Shown: piece after piece, positions 1 to 10,241 of the stretch
Numbering within the stretch: position 1 is the first letter of the stretch
Layout of the letters: each line of letters opens with the position of its first letter
NCBI GenBank assembly: GCA_000320545.1
Contig: ADNK01000634.1
Span: 1-20,583 of the forward strand
Direction of reading: 5' to 3'
DNA length: 20,583 nucleotides
Source: Bigelowiella natans CCMP2755
Lineage: Eukaryota; Cercozoa; Chlorarachniophyceae
Notes under the pieces: model-generated
Told to the model about the DNA's origin: nothing
Seen by the model: only the letters and a program-made list of their open reading frames with translations
Databases searched by the model: none
Program-made: the position numbers and the translations under genes

Positions 1-232
1 GTGTGCGTGTTTGTGCGTGTGTGTGAAATTAAGACGAAAGAAGGGTGTAAAAAACGTGGTGGGCTTCAAAATACACCAGTACACACAGGGGCCTTTTTTT
101 TAAGGGGGGGTGTTTAAAATCAAACCCCCCCCCCATCTTTGTTGGTAGAAAGCCCGGAAATTGTTCACAAGAACGCCAGTTTTTCGGAGATTTTTTAATC
201 CCCCGACCCGGGTTGTGGGGGGGGAGGTTCCA

Positions 233-235
<3 letters not shown>

Positions 236-274
<39 letters not shown>

Positions 275-310
275 TAGAGAGAGAGAGAGAGGGGGGGGGG
301 GGGGGGGGGG
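236..310. repeat. Compound (AT)n-(GA)n-(G)20 microsatellite
   Basis: An AT dinucleotide tract at about 236-270 runs into a GA tract to 290 and then an unbroken run of 20 G at 291-310. No exon was recognised in 1-719 apart from this tract and short C/G runs, and the long translations across it are repeat artefacts. The stretch is probably the 3' flank of the EF-hand/PH gene or a continuation of it that I could not follow. Confidence 0.9.
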
Positions 311-719
311 TTGTGTAAAGAGCATGATGTGATGTATTGACGAATTCTGCTGTGGCCATCGTGAATAATACGGAATTGCAATAAATACACACTGCAGAGG
401 AGAAGACATTGTTGTTTGCATCAGTTAAAGAATGGTGTGTTATTCTATCTGCCTGAAATCGCTCTACCTCCCCTCCTCACGAACAAGCCAACGTGATCGT
501 ATATACTCGATGTTGCGGACCTATGGGAGTTGTTGGGGTGAGGAGAGGATGAGTTGTGTAGGGTGGGGCGGATAGATACCAACACCAAAAGATACCATCG
601 AATGTGTAAGGATTATGCGTTTAAATCTATCCCAAACTATGATTTGCTTTACGCACTATCACATATGTATACGTGTTTATAACGTTGTACATTTTACTAT
701 AACATAGCTCAAGAGAACA

Positions 720-910
720 TCAGCAGCATACCGAACGATAGCAGGCGCGACGCCTTTGGTTTGAAAGAGAAGTAAATCCCCTGTTTTCATCTCCTTTAGC
801 GCTAATAAGCATAAATCGCAAAGTAAACACATCAATCAGCAAGCCAAAGACACGACGACGGTAATGGCAGCGCTGTGTGCTTATGGAAATGACGACGACG
901 ACGACGACCA
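720..910 (-). CDS. Possible terminal exon of the EF-hand/PH gene (tentative)
   Basis: Read on the minus strand, a pyrimidine-rich stretch ending in TAG at 911-913 looks like a splice acceptor. A reading frame from 910 to a TGA at 720-722 has the phase needed to follow exon 15 of the EF-hand/PH gene (phase 1). It would begin with a run of valines encoded by a GTC repeat, then a basic stretch, a hydrophobic stretch and a basic tail. Nothing in it is recognisable, and the valine run could equally be an intronic repeat read by chance. I list it only because acceptor and phase both fit. Confidence 0.3.
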
Positions 911-1040
911 CTACAATGGGAGAGTAGCAATCATTATGATGATTGATAATGCGATATTATACATATATCATTTTTCCTAATCTTTCTCTTGATCCACCTC
1001 CGCATCACAACCACTTGGCTCCTCCCCCACCGTACCATAG

Positions 1041-1064
1041 CAACATCATCACCATCACCATCAC

Positions 1065-1099
<35 letters not shown>

Positions 1100-1135
1100 G
1101 TTGTTGTCGTCACACCAGCAGCAGCAGCAGCAGCA
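1041..1135. repeat. (ATC)n and (AGC)n microsatellites in the last visible EF-hand/PH intron
   Basis: CATCAC/CATCAT repeats at 1041-1099 and an AGC run at 1113-1135 lie downstream of exon 15's donor on the minus strand, so they are intronic. The other introns of this gene hold (GT)n at 1419-1454, (ATG)n at 1540-1573 and 1816-1854 and (CA)n at 1711-1745. Confidence 0.85.
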
Positions 1136-1142
1136 GTACTAC

Positions 1143-1414
1143 CTTTCTTGTAGTCTATCTGCGTCATCTTATCGAATCTCACTTGAGGCAGTTGGTCCAC
1201 CTTCCAGAACTTGCCTTTCGGGACCGATGACAGCTCTCTGCATAGATGATGAGGAGCATCATATGAGAAGGAGGAGGATGAGGATGAGGAGGACGGGAGG
1301 AGGGGGGGGGGGGGGGAGTTGGCCTGCTGTGTGTGCTGCGCCGTATAATTTGTTCGTATGCGCGTGAATAATTGACATAATATATATTATTTCCATGTGA
1401 CGTGGTCGTCGTCG

Positions 1415-1457
<43 letters not shown>

Positions 1458-1542
1458 GTATGGTATGCACCTAGCAACATGCTTCATATTCGTTTGAATC
1501 GCCGTTGCCCATTCTGAAAGCAATTATATGATGATACTGATT

Positions 1543-1573
<31 letters not shown>

Positions 1574-1819
1574 CGTGCATGAGTAAGATCAAGCAGCCTG
1601 CGTACTGCGTGTGTGTTGAATCAAACTTCATTCTAGAAAGTAGTAACATCACCCTCAGCATCTTCATCGTCCTCGCATTCAAAATCGAATATTCTGAATG
1701 AAAGCACAGAAACACACACACGCACACGCACACACACACACACACTCACTCAAGAATACTGTTGTCATGATATCTTTATGCCTGCATGCATGCTGTGTGC
1801 TTTCCTAGGATGGTGATGG

Positions 1820-1857
<38 letters not shown>

Positions 1858-2739
1858 CAACACTACTCCCAATGACTACAAACATAGCATACTTACCTCT
1901 TTCCAACCGTCACAGCGAATGTATTCTTCACGTAGTACGGAGTGTTGTCCAAGAAGAGGAGAGGAACGTCGTGTAATGCGCCAGCGTGACCGAACAAGAG
2001 GCAACAACAGCCATCATCGTCAGACGCCGTTTTCGAGCGCATTGAGAAGCAGCAGCAATGATTTGAAAAGGAAATTGTGGTACATAACGAATGGCATCAT
2101 GATGTGTAATTGCACGACAAAAGGAGATCTCAGAGACAACAAAAAGGGCTGTTCGATCAAAGCCCTTGATGCAACAGAGCTCACTATAAATAGCGTCACC
2201 TTTTCAGAACTCACGTCGGAAACATACTTGAGCGGGATCTCTCCCATAGGACGCACAGTCCCCCTCTAAGTTAAAAGCAATCAGCGGTCACAGATTAGAA
2301 GAAAAGAAGGCATTCGAAACATTTGAGGAGTAGGACGTGAGAAATGGAGGGAGAGAAGGATGGAGAGGAGTAGAAGATATGGAAAAATTAAATAGAAGGG
2401 CACAGTCGGCAGTTATCATCATGAGGGTCAGTAGCAACAGAGAAGTAGTAGTTGGAATGCCCCCCACCCTCTCCGACCTTATAATAGTGAAGAAAACGTC
2501 TCGTTAGAACCAACGTCCGCTCTTGCATTTTGCCACCAACATGTACACCTTGATGAACATGTTTTCAATATTGATGTCTACGTATGATTCTTATTATTGT
2601 AAGAAGAGCTGGAAGAGGAAGAAGAAGATTAAGAACATGAAGAAAGGGAAAGTTTTCATCACCCCCGCTTCTCTTCTTCACTTTGTCTACTCGATACTGG
2701 AAATCGTTCGATTTATCATCTGATTCCTGGTGACATAGA

Positions 2740-2822
<83 letters not shown>

Positions 2823-2830
2823 GTGTGTGC

Positions 2831-2904
<74 letters not shown>

Positions 2905-3420
2905 GTCTGTGAATAGAATCCCTTCTATATATGAGACTGCTTGGAGAGCAAAAGAATACGCAATAAGTACCTTATTTATATCATTGGTAGGTGACTGAGC
3001 CCCTTCGTCTGTCCCGTCGATAGTTTTCTCCGAGTTGAAAAGCCTATTCTCTTCGTTTCCTTCGCGGCTGTCCGCAGCAGCAACCACAACAACAACGTTG
3101 TCAGATAAGAAAGAGGAGGAGGACTAAATATTGCTTTGCACATGCATGTGTGTTTGTGCCTTATTACTTATGTGCGTCTAGGCTTTTTATGAGCTCTTTG
3201 GTGTCTTTGAGCTTCCGTACAGTCCTCTCCAATGTTTGGACATTGAGCTGCCATCGGCAAAAAACAAACACAATTTTTGCAACAACAAAAAGGGGTGATG
3301 CTGGTTCGTAGATAAAAACATAGAACTCAATTAGGGGTGATGCTGGTTCGCGGATAAAAACATAGAACTCCCTTCCTGTTCCCCCAACATACACACACAC
3401 ACACAGACAGACAGACAGAC

Positions 3421-3461
<41 letters not shown>

Positions 3462-3742
3462 CAAATACATTTAAAGAGAGGGGAGTAGTAGAGGCTGAAC
3501 TTCTACACCACCGTTTTCGCCTCGATATGCTTGACGAAGTAGTCCCGAAACTCCTTCCTTGTGATGACTTCATCGGCATTCTTATCCTAGTAGTTATGCG
3601 AGCAGATGAGAAACATTCTGTAAACAGATGGTCCGTGCGAGCCTAACCGCTTTCAAGAGTTCTTCGAGGTCGAAGTCTAAGGTCGCTTGTGAGACAAGGT
3701 GCTGTAGTCGATACCAAAAATAATAAATGTTGACATTGAGAT

Positions 3743-3775
<33 letters not shown>

Positions 3776-4625
3776 CAAAAGATGAATTCTAGATTGTACC
3801 TTAAGTTCCTCTATGTCCAGACTGTTGCTGCTATCAACGTCAAGAATGTCGAAAATCTGTCCGATATTTGACAAGGCTGTTATTCTTTGGAAGCACACAG
3901 CAGACAAATTTGACTCGATTTCTCGAGATATATGAAGCCCAGACCTCTGCGCATGTTTTCTCTGTCTTTTGAACAGTATTCCCCATTATGCACTCCGCAA
4001 TTCTTCTTTCAACAATTTACTGAATATTTCTTCGAAGGTAGGTCGGCAGAATAAGCACAGAAAGAGCAGACAGCAAAAGCACCAGCAAATTAAATCGAAC
4101 AGAACAATGAGCGCTACAATCGTCAGAAATCCTTAACCCTTCTAGACTAACCCGTCCCAATTCCTACTTACGTTGATGTCTGAAGTGCTGAGTAGGGAAG
4201 AAGCGAAATGATTTCGAGAAGGCACGGCACAGAGTAGGTTAGTGGTAATACTCAGGGCCTAGAACTCCTTCTCTGGACGCGCTCGAGGGGGGTTCTGCAA
4301 CTTCGATTTGTCCAACATTCCAGTTGCAGCGACATGAGCATCTGGATGTCGCAGCATCTCGTACAAAGCTAATATAAGCGTAACCGAACTGCGGGAATTT
4401 CGTAGCAAAACCCCACAAGAAATAGCTTCAGTAAACCTCTGAGATTATTGTCGTAGTATAAAGTACCCATGATGATCGTCTTGAGGCATCTGTGGGCTGG
4501 GAAGGTGAGTTATGTCGAAAGTTAATGCAAAGTTGATGTCTCATCTGATAAATTCTATGCGGCTTCAAGTCAGCGCCCTTCTTCTTGCTGACTGGACAAC
4601 TTATTCTCAATTTGAAGGACTTCAT
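1143..4625 (-). CDS. EF-hand and PH domain protein, at least 15 exons, 3' end unresolved
   Basis: Calcium-binding, probably membrane-phosphoinositide-binding protein. Exons (minus strand, 5' to 3'): 4625-4467, 4388-4252, 4187-4172, 3946-3800, 3701-3648, 3586-3509, 3247-3168, 3067-2971, 2726-2663, 2548-2478, 2265-2200, 1925-1897, 1693-1653, 1513-1471, 1237-1143. All junctions are GT-AG and in phase; exon 3 (16 nt) and exon 4's acceptor are the weakest. Two EF-hand loops are visible: DVDSSNSLDIEE at about residues 140-151 and DKNADEVITRKE at 172-183, separated as in a normal EF pair. A basic helix (about 198-223) follows. A PH domain spans about 278-360: strand KMQERTLVLTRRFLHYYK, then a strand containing GEIPLKYVSD, then NTFAVTVGKR, and the C-terminal helix with the near-invariant tryptophan in DAEEWATAIQ (W348). 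The last donor (GTAGTA at 1142) shows that coding continues to the left; an exon at 910-720 is one option. EF-hands before a PH domain resemble SWAP-70/DEF6 or phospholipase C relatives, but no other domain of those families was seen. The start at 4625 is the first ATG of an open exon and is not proven. Confidence 0.7.
2743..2895. repeat. Long (TA)n followed by (TG)n/(GA)n microsatellite
   Basis: About 77 bases of alternating TA at 2743-2819 are followed by imperfect TG repeats and then a GA tract to 2895. The whole block sits inside one 244-nt intron (2727-2970) of the EF-hand/PH gene, so the intron is almost entirely simple repeat. The TA tract could form a cruciform and is likely length-variable. 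Confidence 0.9.
3390..3458. repeat. (CA)n-(GACA)n-(GA)n compound microsatellite
   Basis: This lies inside an intron (3248-3508) of the minus-strand EF-hand/PH gene. In the transcript it reads CT repeats, then GTCT, then GT repeats, the same order as in three introns of the plus-strand genes. Confidence 0.85.
3742..3775. repeat. (CAG)n microsatellite, intronic
   Basis: About ten CAG units lie in the 98-nt intron (3702-3799) between the two EF-hand exons. In the transcript the unit reads CTG and sits between the donor and the acceptor, so it is not translated in the spliced model. Confidence 0.85.
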
Positions 4626-4925
4626 TTGATAGCGAAATATCGAAAATATAGAGTCTATTATTTATCTGAAAAGGCATAGTTCGATGTCGTAAATCTCTAT
4701 ATTGGCTCAAATAAATGACCGAAAAATATGCATCCTAAATTGAATCACTTAGAAAGTTTCTCTAGTCCGTGGGTTTCACCAGATCTATATTTCCCTGTCG
4801 CATCAATGTCTTAATTAGAGAATGAAGCCAATTTTATCCTAGTGAATAAGTAAAAATGATATAAATGTTAAAATAGGCATTAGTATTCATCGATACTTCA
4901 CACGCTACCGTCTTAATAATACAAA
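4626..4925. promoter_or_regulatory. Shared upstream region of two divergent genes
   Basis: Exactly 300 bases separate the proposed start codon of the EF-hand/PH gene (minus) from that of Sec61 beta (plus). The stretch is AT-rich with no reading frame I would defend. It must contain both promoters and 5' leaders if the start codons are right. I could not pick out a convincing TATA box or initiator. Confidence 0.45.
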
Positions 4926-5391
4926 ATGCCGAAGGGGAGGTACTCCACCCCACCCCTCTCCCTGACTTACACAGATGCATCGATTGAAATAGAATTTTCA
5001 CATGGGGAGATACATAGAGAGAAAAATATCCTATTGTCCGATTTGACATACGATTAATCGATTTGAAGCCCAATAATTTCGGGGCAGTACGAATATGAGG
5101 GGTTTCCTTAAATTATCGTCCGGCTAAGCTATTCGTTTAAGACGAGACACAACTAATAGCTACATTACAAGATTAATTATTATTAAGTTTCACTCCATCA
5201 TTGACTTTCTCATCGACAGAGGTTCACGTCAAAGAAAAACGTCGAAAGGGGCCTCAGGTGGTCAACAGACCAATGGTCTCGGCTTGACCACGTATACCGA
5301 CGACGCTGCGGGGCTAAAAATGTAATTTTCACCTTCATTGTATTTTTAATTGGGATCTTCCACCTTGTTGTTAGGTGTTCATACATGCATG

Positions 5392-5429
<38 letters not shown>

Positions 5430-5777
5430 GTTATTGGTGCACTAGATACACATAACGTTCATTCGGATGTGTTAAATAGGATAGTAAGAGATCAGGGGAA
5501 TAGCATATACTAGTGGTTTCCTTTCTTGTCTCAAAGAATATAGGCTTCAGTTTATGAGCGCATGTGGATCATACCATGTGTTTGCGATGATATTTTGATT
5601 TCTTTTATTCCGCGATGCACTTTTGTTTTAATGTATTTTCTAGATGAGAAAAGTGTCTGACAGGGTGTAAATATTTTTACTTGTTACAGTGATCCGAATA
5701 CCGTGCTAGTCCTCTCTCTCTTGTTTGTAGCTTTCGTAATCATCCTACATATCCAAGGGAAATTCCGTAAGGGCTAG
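4926..5777 (+). CDS. SEC61B: Sec61 beta, protein translocon small subunit
   Basis: Tail-anchored beta subunit of the Sec61 channel, which passes nascent proteins into the endoplasmic reticulum. Three exons: 4926-4939 (14 nt), 5220-5321, 5690-5777; introns of 280 and 368 nt; 67 residues; all junctions GT-AG and in phase, stop TAG. The protein has the family's layout: a short basic, Gly/Ser-rich N-terminus (RQRKTSKGASGG at about residues 8-19), the signature YTDDAAGLKIDP with its conserved DD/GLK core at about 31-42, then a single hydrophobic anchor (VLVLSLLFVAFVIILHI) and a short basic tail. Size is typical for protist and plant members. The second intron contains a GT repeat at 5391-5427. No single reading frame spans the gene because exon 1 codes only four full codons. 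It is divergent from the EF-hand/PH gene and convergent with the RING gene. Confidence 0.93.
5391..5427. repeat. (TG)n microsatellite in the second Sec61 beta intron
   Basis: About 18 TG units follow a short run of overlapping ATGC palindromes (5381-5395). The block lies wholly inside intron 5322-5689. Confidence 0.9.
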
Positions 5778-7183
5778 CTAACAATTACTCGAAGAATCGA
5801 AACGAAAGATGATAAGCTCAAATGAAGATGGTGCATTAAATTTTATTCATCTATCTTCTATGAGTGCGTCAGAAGGGTAATCCGCCTTCTTTACAACATT
5901 ACGCTACACTAGTATAATGCAATTTGTTTGTACGTAATTGTACGATGCCAAAGCAAAAATCACGTGTCCGTTGCGTTAGCAAAAAAACAACTTTCTTATT
6001 CGATAATTCGAGCGAGGGGGCGAGTCGCCAGTATGCAGACAATAATAACAGTGGGGTAGTGCACGCTTGCTGCAGTTCGCACAATCTATTAGCTATGTGC
6101 ACATGCTAGCATGTCGTGTGATGACCCAACTCATCTAGAGCTCCCGCTAGCTCTAGCTACGCTGTTGTAGCAGCTGATGTGACAGCTGCATGTACACGAT
6201 AGCTACAGGCTAGCATCGCATGGCTTGTACTAGTGTGTTGCGTGTCTCTTTCTTCTACTACAGCAAACTAGCAAAGAGTCGTTCATTGCTCTGGCTAGTA
6301 CTTATTAGCTACTAGCACAACATATGTATAGGCACATGCGCATGTGCGCCGCTGTGTAATGAATAGCACAGCATGCTATAAGACATGGCAGCTAGTATAG
6401 CTAGCATGCGATCACATGTGCATATGTGAGCTACATAGCAGCTAGCATGATTTGCGCCTGTGATGATGACTAGTAGCTAAGCGCGCAACGCTAGAACGTG
6501 CGTGTGCTACGTACTACTGCATGTGATCGATGTACGTATACAATATATGCGAGGTACGTCATGCCACTATGTATATAGCGTCATCTTATATATCTCTAGA
6601 TCTAGTCAGGATGCGGCATGCGGCACGCGCGATCTAATGACCTATGAACACTACTTTTATTATTGAGACATGAAAATTTGCACATGAACGCGCTGCTCTT
6701 GCTAGCACGTACTTTTTGGACATGATTATCATGGTCTAGATGGGGGCGGGCATTCGCATCGTGCACATACGTATCGCATAATACTTGACGTGTTTGTACG
6801 CCGATTCGATCGTGCATATAGCCGGCATGTGGGAAGATATAATGGTGTTGTGAACATCATATTTTGGTAAACAGGACTAGCTACTAGCTACCGACGTAGG
6901 CAGTACATAGCAGCATTAATATCGTTTTAGTGATCTTACAACTTACATGTTCGAAGACATCTGAGTCTCTCATCAGCGTGACTATTTAAAAAATGTAATT
7001 TTTATTTCATAACATCCGTCTTTTCATCAGTGCGTGAAATAAAACTGTGCAGAATCCTCAGATGAAAATCTGGAAGAATATGTACATTTGGCTATACAAA
7101 CGATGTCGTTCTGACTCTGTTAAGCACAAGAATATTGTCTTGTAGAATGCTTTTACGTTTACTCTTGTGGAACTTACTAACAC
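5778..7183. other. Convergent intergenic region, no gene recognised
   Basis: This 1.4-kb stretch lies between the 3' ends of Sec61 beta and the RING gene. Both strands were scanned for splice-compatible exons and none was convincing. A 61-residue frame at 5924-6109 (plus) and a 71-residue frame at 6602-6817 (minus) have no recognisable motif and could be chance. From about 6097 to 6610 the DNA is unusually dense in CTAG, GCTAGC and GCATGC words. The last 200 bases are AT-rich, as expected for the RING gene's 3' untranslated region. Confidence 0.6.
6097..6610. repeat. CTAG/GCATGC palindrome-rich tract
   Basis: I count about sixteen CTAG tetramers in roughly 510 bases, where about two would be expected by chance. 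Many sit in longer palindromes such as GCTAGC, TCTAGA and ACTAGT. A perfect 14-base palindrome, ACATGCTAGCATGT, lies at 6101-6114. Its 12-base core recurs three times in the other convergent spacer at 15.97-16.16 kb. No open frame, tandem unit or terminal inverted repeat was identified. Confidence 0.7.
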
Positions 7184-8237
7184 TTATTCAAGTTTGGACT
7201 CAAGACTAGCATCAACAGATTTTGCAGGAGCAAGTTCGTCAATGCTCCTTTTGCACAGTGGACACTCTTTCTTACAACTGACTAGCCAAGGGTCGATACA
7301 TTTTACGTGGTAATGGTGCTTGCAGGGCAACAGTCGCACTTTACATCCAGTTCTGTAGTCTTCAAAACAAATTCGACAAGAAGCATTGAATTTTTTTGCT
7401 TCTGATGCTTTCGGGTCAAAATTAATGACTCTCGTGAGCCGCTCCACTGCGCTCTTCGAAGCTCCCCGCTTCCACATAGCTCCTTCAAAATCTGAAGGTA
7501 ATTATACATGAAAATTATATCAGAGTTACTTTTATTAGGATTCGTGTAATTCATCTTCTTACTTGGCTGATTTAGCATCACCCGGAACCAAAAGATCGAG
7601 AACGTCATGTGGAGAAAGAAACAAGCTATATTGGCGATCACAAGAGCGCTCAAAGTCGAAGATGTTTCCTGGAAAAAAAATCAATATTTAAACTATTAAA
7701 TTTGTCACAAATTAGTTGATGGTCAGTGCTGACCGTTCCGTGGGCTGCGTATACGAAGAGAAAGGCGAATCCAAACCACGCATAAAGGAAAACTCCGAAT
7801 ATTTGGTTAATTTTCCAAACTGGTGAGCGGCTTAACTCTAGCAGCAGTTCTATAGCCTCGCCTCTGCTATGTGTAGTGCATGCGCCTTCGAGCCGGAGGA
7901 AAATTTCTCCCCGAGGCGGAACTTGCATGACGAAGACGAATACGCGAACAAGCAGCCAAAAGCGGAGGAGGGAGTCATGTAAAGCTTCTTCACTCCAAGT
8001 TCGATACAAAAGAACTACGGTACAAGAGGTCATAGAAACTCCGAGCACGAACCCGAAAATTATGACCGTCCTAGAGATAAAACAAAATCAGAAAATGCGG
8101 TCGAAGTGTCTCGCGCGAGCAGTCATTGATTACACTCGGAAAGATTATCCAAACAAGGAGAGAAGAGTCAATCCCATGCAATTTTACTTGAAGAATCGAA
8201 TGCTCTCCATCGGGAATGAACGAAAGATCCAGTCCAT
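7184..8237 (-). CDS. Multi-pass membrane RING-H2 E3 ubiquitin ligase
   Basis: Membrane-anchored ubiquitin ligase: the RING would recruit an E2 enzyme and pass ubiquitin to nearby proteins. Four exons: 8237-8188, 8070-7734, 7668-7563, 7491-7184; introns of 117, 65 and 71 nt, all GT-AG and in phase; 266 residues, stop TAA. Hydrophobic segments lie at about 18-38, 45-60, 100-122 and 134-155. The RING-H2 near the C-terminus has all eight ligands: C203, C206, C221, H223, H226, C229, C241, C244, with the W233 that commonly contacts E2. A short stretch before it (GASKSAVERL, 174-183) matches the linker seen in plant and protist membrane RING proteins of the At1g12760 type, as does the membrane-loop-membrane layout. 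An alternative start nine codons downstream (8210) would keep all domains. The first exon codes only about 17 residues, so a reading-frame search alone would miss the true N-terminus. Confidence 0.9.
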
Positions 8238-8825
8238 GCTTTGACGAGGAGAAAACCTAATACCCGTTGATACATCAGAGAACGTTCATTGAATGAGCGC
8301 GATCGAGGCGCAAGAATAATGTCTGCCTCAAAAATTATGAAATACATGTATAGAAACGATTGCTTATCACCTAAGAGAGGCCAGTGCACGGCACCCGCGC
8401 CCGCGAGTACGTGGGTTGGTGGTTTGGTGTTCCCAAGCAAAGGGGGTGCTGTATGTACACTCTAGTGGGCCGTTTGTTTTAATACCCTTGTTGTTGCCGG
8501 TTGTTGTCGTTGTGAAGTTTTTCAGCACAGATATTGAAATTCTGAAGTAATTTTCGGCTTAATTGACCTGGATACGTCGTGAGAATCCAGTAGGTCGCTT
8601 AATTAACATCAGAAAACTGCAACCCCAAAGATCAAATGTGGAAGGTACATAACCTCAGATTTGTCAGCTTGGAAGACTATTTTAGCAAGGCTGTTTCGAG
8701 CTTTACGACAACATGCACAGATTCCTTGTCTCTGTTACAAATTACAAGCTCTTCGTAGTAGTGAAGAGTACGAAATATCCGAGTACAGGATTTTCTGGTT
8801 GTTTCCCAGAATTTCGATGTGAACT
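8238..8825. promoter_or_regulatory. Upstream region shared by the RING gene and the 147-residue gene
   Basis: The two proposed start codons face away from each other across 588 bases. No exon was recognised. A long minus-strand frame covers 8168-8440, but its frame differs from that of the RING gene at their overlap, so it is most likely chance. No clear core promoter element was seen. Confidence 0.4.
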
Positions 8826-10095
8826 ATGGGTACGACAATGGTTTGTTATGTCGCAAGTTTAAAACGGAAAAGAGCTCGCCCTCGGCTTGACGTCGCCTGC
8901 AGAGAGCAGTAAGCAAAGCTGTTTGAGCGAAAGTGTACAGTAACGATGGGTCGGAGAAAAAGATAACGAGTACACGAGCGCACTTTCAATCCTGCATGCA
9001 TGCTGCATGCCTCCAAAACACACAACCAACGGCCGCGACACAAGGCACAATAAGAGCCTCGTTTTTCCTCTCCGTCGGCGAAACTTTTGTACTCCGTTCA
9101 TCTTCTTGGATTTATCAAGGCGTGGCCGAGGCACTTGGTGAAGATCGGAGTGTTGTGGCTTTCTCGCAAACATTCTTATAGATTATTACCGAATTTTCCA
9201 CTCCAAGATTCGATCGGGCATTCCAGAGCGAGAAGCAGCTTATCGATATCGTAGTTAATGGAAGAGGCCTGATGCATTCTCCCGTACGAACGACTGAAGG
9301 GGGTATAAGCACCGTTGGTGACGCATCGGAGTTCCTCTCAAGCGAAGGCAAAGAAGATGGAGAAGCATTGTTTCCAGCATTCAGCCCGATTCGTCCTATG
9401 GGAGACTACTCAAAGGTCTGATCTCGTTGACATTGCAAGTAGTAGTAGTAGTAGTAGTAGTAGTAGCAGTATGTGCAACGTATGCAACATAAGCCGCCAC
9501 AAAATTCATTCGAGTGTGGTACTACTATTTTGAATTTGCTTTACTCAGAAAAGGGTAGAATCTGGAAACTCGGGCGATATCGCCCCACTAGAAAATGGTG
9601 TGTTGAGCGAATGAACTCACAATCAAGTTGCATAGTTCATAGTTTGTAGAAGAATATATCAATATGCTTACGAAGAACCTAATACGTTGTGGGAATACAT
9701 TACAATCAGACACCTTCAAGCAGCCCAGTTCTCTGCTTTACAAGTCGGAAATAAGGTGATGAATATGATGTACTGATAGCTATAATATTTAACATGCATC
9801 CTCATACACGATCGCCCCCCTTCTTTAAAAACCATATTTCCTGTGAAACCGTAATCATTCGTTGTTTGAACCTGGTCGGTTGACAGAACTGCTGGGATGA
9901 GAGCGAAGCCATTTGACGGTGATAACTTCAAACACATCAAGAAGAAGAAGAATATAAACAACTTCATTATGTTCCTCCAACACATTATATGTATAAAAAC
10001 ACAGTATACGTACATGTTTACACACGCACCATGCATGTACTCGTGTGTTTTCAGGATTTTTTTAATTAGAGTCATCCTGCACGTACATCTCACAG

Positions 10096-10147
<52 letters not shown>

Positions 10148-10241
10148 TGTGTGTGTCGGGTGTACGTGTAAGGAGAAAATAGGAGACGAAGTGATAGATA
10201 TTCTCAAGAAGCACAATCAGGATGACGACTCATCTCACTGA
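8826..10241 (+). CDS. Unrecognised 147-residue protein with basic N-terminus, five exons
   Basis: Function unknown. Exons: 8826-8908, 9208-9415, 9549-9597, 9721-9755, 10173-10241; all junctions GT-AG, and the phases (2, 0, 1, 0) match throughout to a TGA stop. The first donor is strong (GTAAGC); the acceptors at 9548 and 10172 follow pyrimidine tracts. The protein begins MGTTMVCYVASLKRKRARPR; the KRKRARPR block at residues 13-20 looks like a nuclear localisation signal. The middle contains a helical stretch (FDRAFQSEKQLIDIVVNG) and an acidic, serine-rich part (SEFLSSEGKEDGEALF). The C-terminus is a charged helix (EKIGDEVIDILKKHNQ) and an acidic tail. No family was recognised. The intron before the last exon carries a (CT)n(GT)n tract. 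The weakest points are the acceptor of exon 2 (CCAAG at 9207) and the small exon 4. Confidence 0.55.
9440..9470. repeat. (AGT)n microsatellite, intronic
   Basis: About nine AGT units just after the donor of the intron 9416-9548 in the 147-residue gene. Confidence 0.85.
10100..10157. repeat. (CT)n-(GT)n compound microsatellite, intronic
   Basis: About fifteen CT units followed directly by about fourteen GT units, ending 15 bases before the acceptor at 10172. The CT tract probably serves as the polypyrimidine tract. Confidence 0.9.

Noticed and set aside
29-421. 130-residue minus-strand frame with Pro and Tyr-Ile runs
   Set aside because: The translation is made largely of the G20, GA and AT repeats; no motif and no sign of splicing.
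1919-2269. 116-residue plus-strand open frame
   Set aside because: It overlaps two PH-domain exons on the minus strand and has no recognisable content; it is an antisense shadow.
4032-4131. Hydrophobic minus-strand frames resembling an ion-channel membrane segment before the EF-hands
   Set aside because: Two different frames look hydrophobic because the stretch is pyrimidine-rich. It fits an intron between the exons ending at 4172 and starting at 3946, and neither frame matches the phase of the upstream exon.
4228-4280. Second apparent in-frame TAG in the EF-hand/PH region, again hinting at code reassignment
   Set aside because: A different frame gives a cleaner exon (4388-4252) followed by a normal 64-nt intron, and the codon disappears.
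6097-6610. Could the palindrome-rich tract be a tRNA cluster, CRISPR array or transposon end
   Set aside because: No cloverleaf-like arms with conserved tRNA boxes, no regular repeat-spacer pattern and no transposase frame or matching terminal repeats were seen.
9175-9185. In-frame TAG at 9179-9181 between two coding-like stretches, suggesting that TAG is a sense codon
   Set aside because: TAG ends well-supported genes here (Sec61 beta at 5775-5777, aldolase family at 16263-16265). The downstream exon is better explained by an acceptor at 9207 joined to the exon at 8826-8908.
9716-10216. 166-residue minus-strand open frame
   Set aside because: It crosses a CT/GT repeat and overlaps plus-strand exons 9721-9755 and 10173-10216; its content is mostly repeat-derived.
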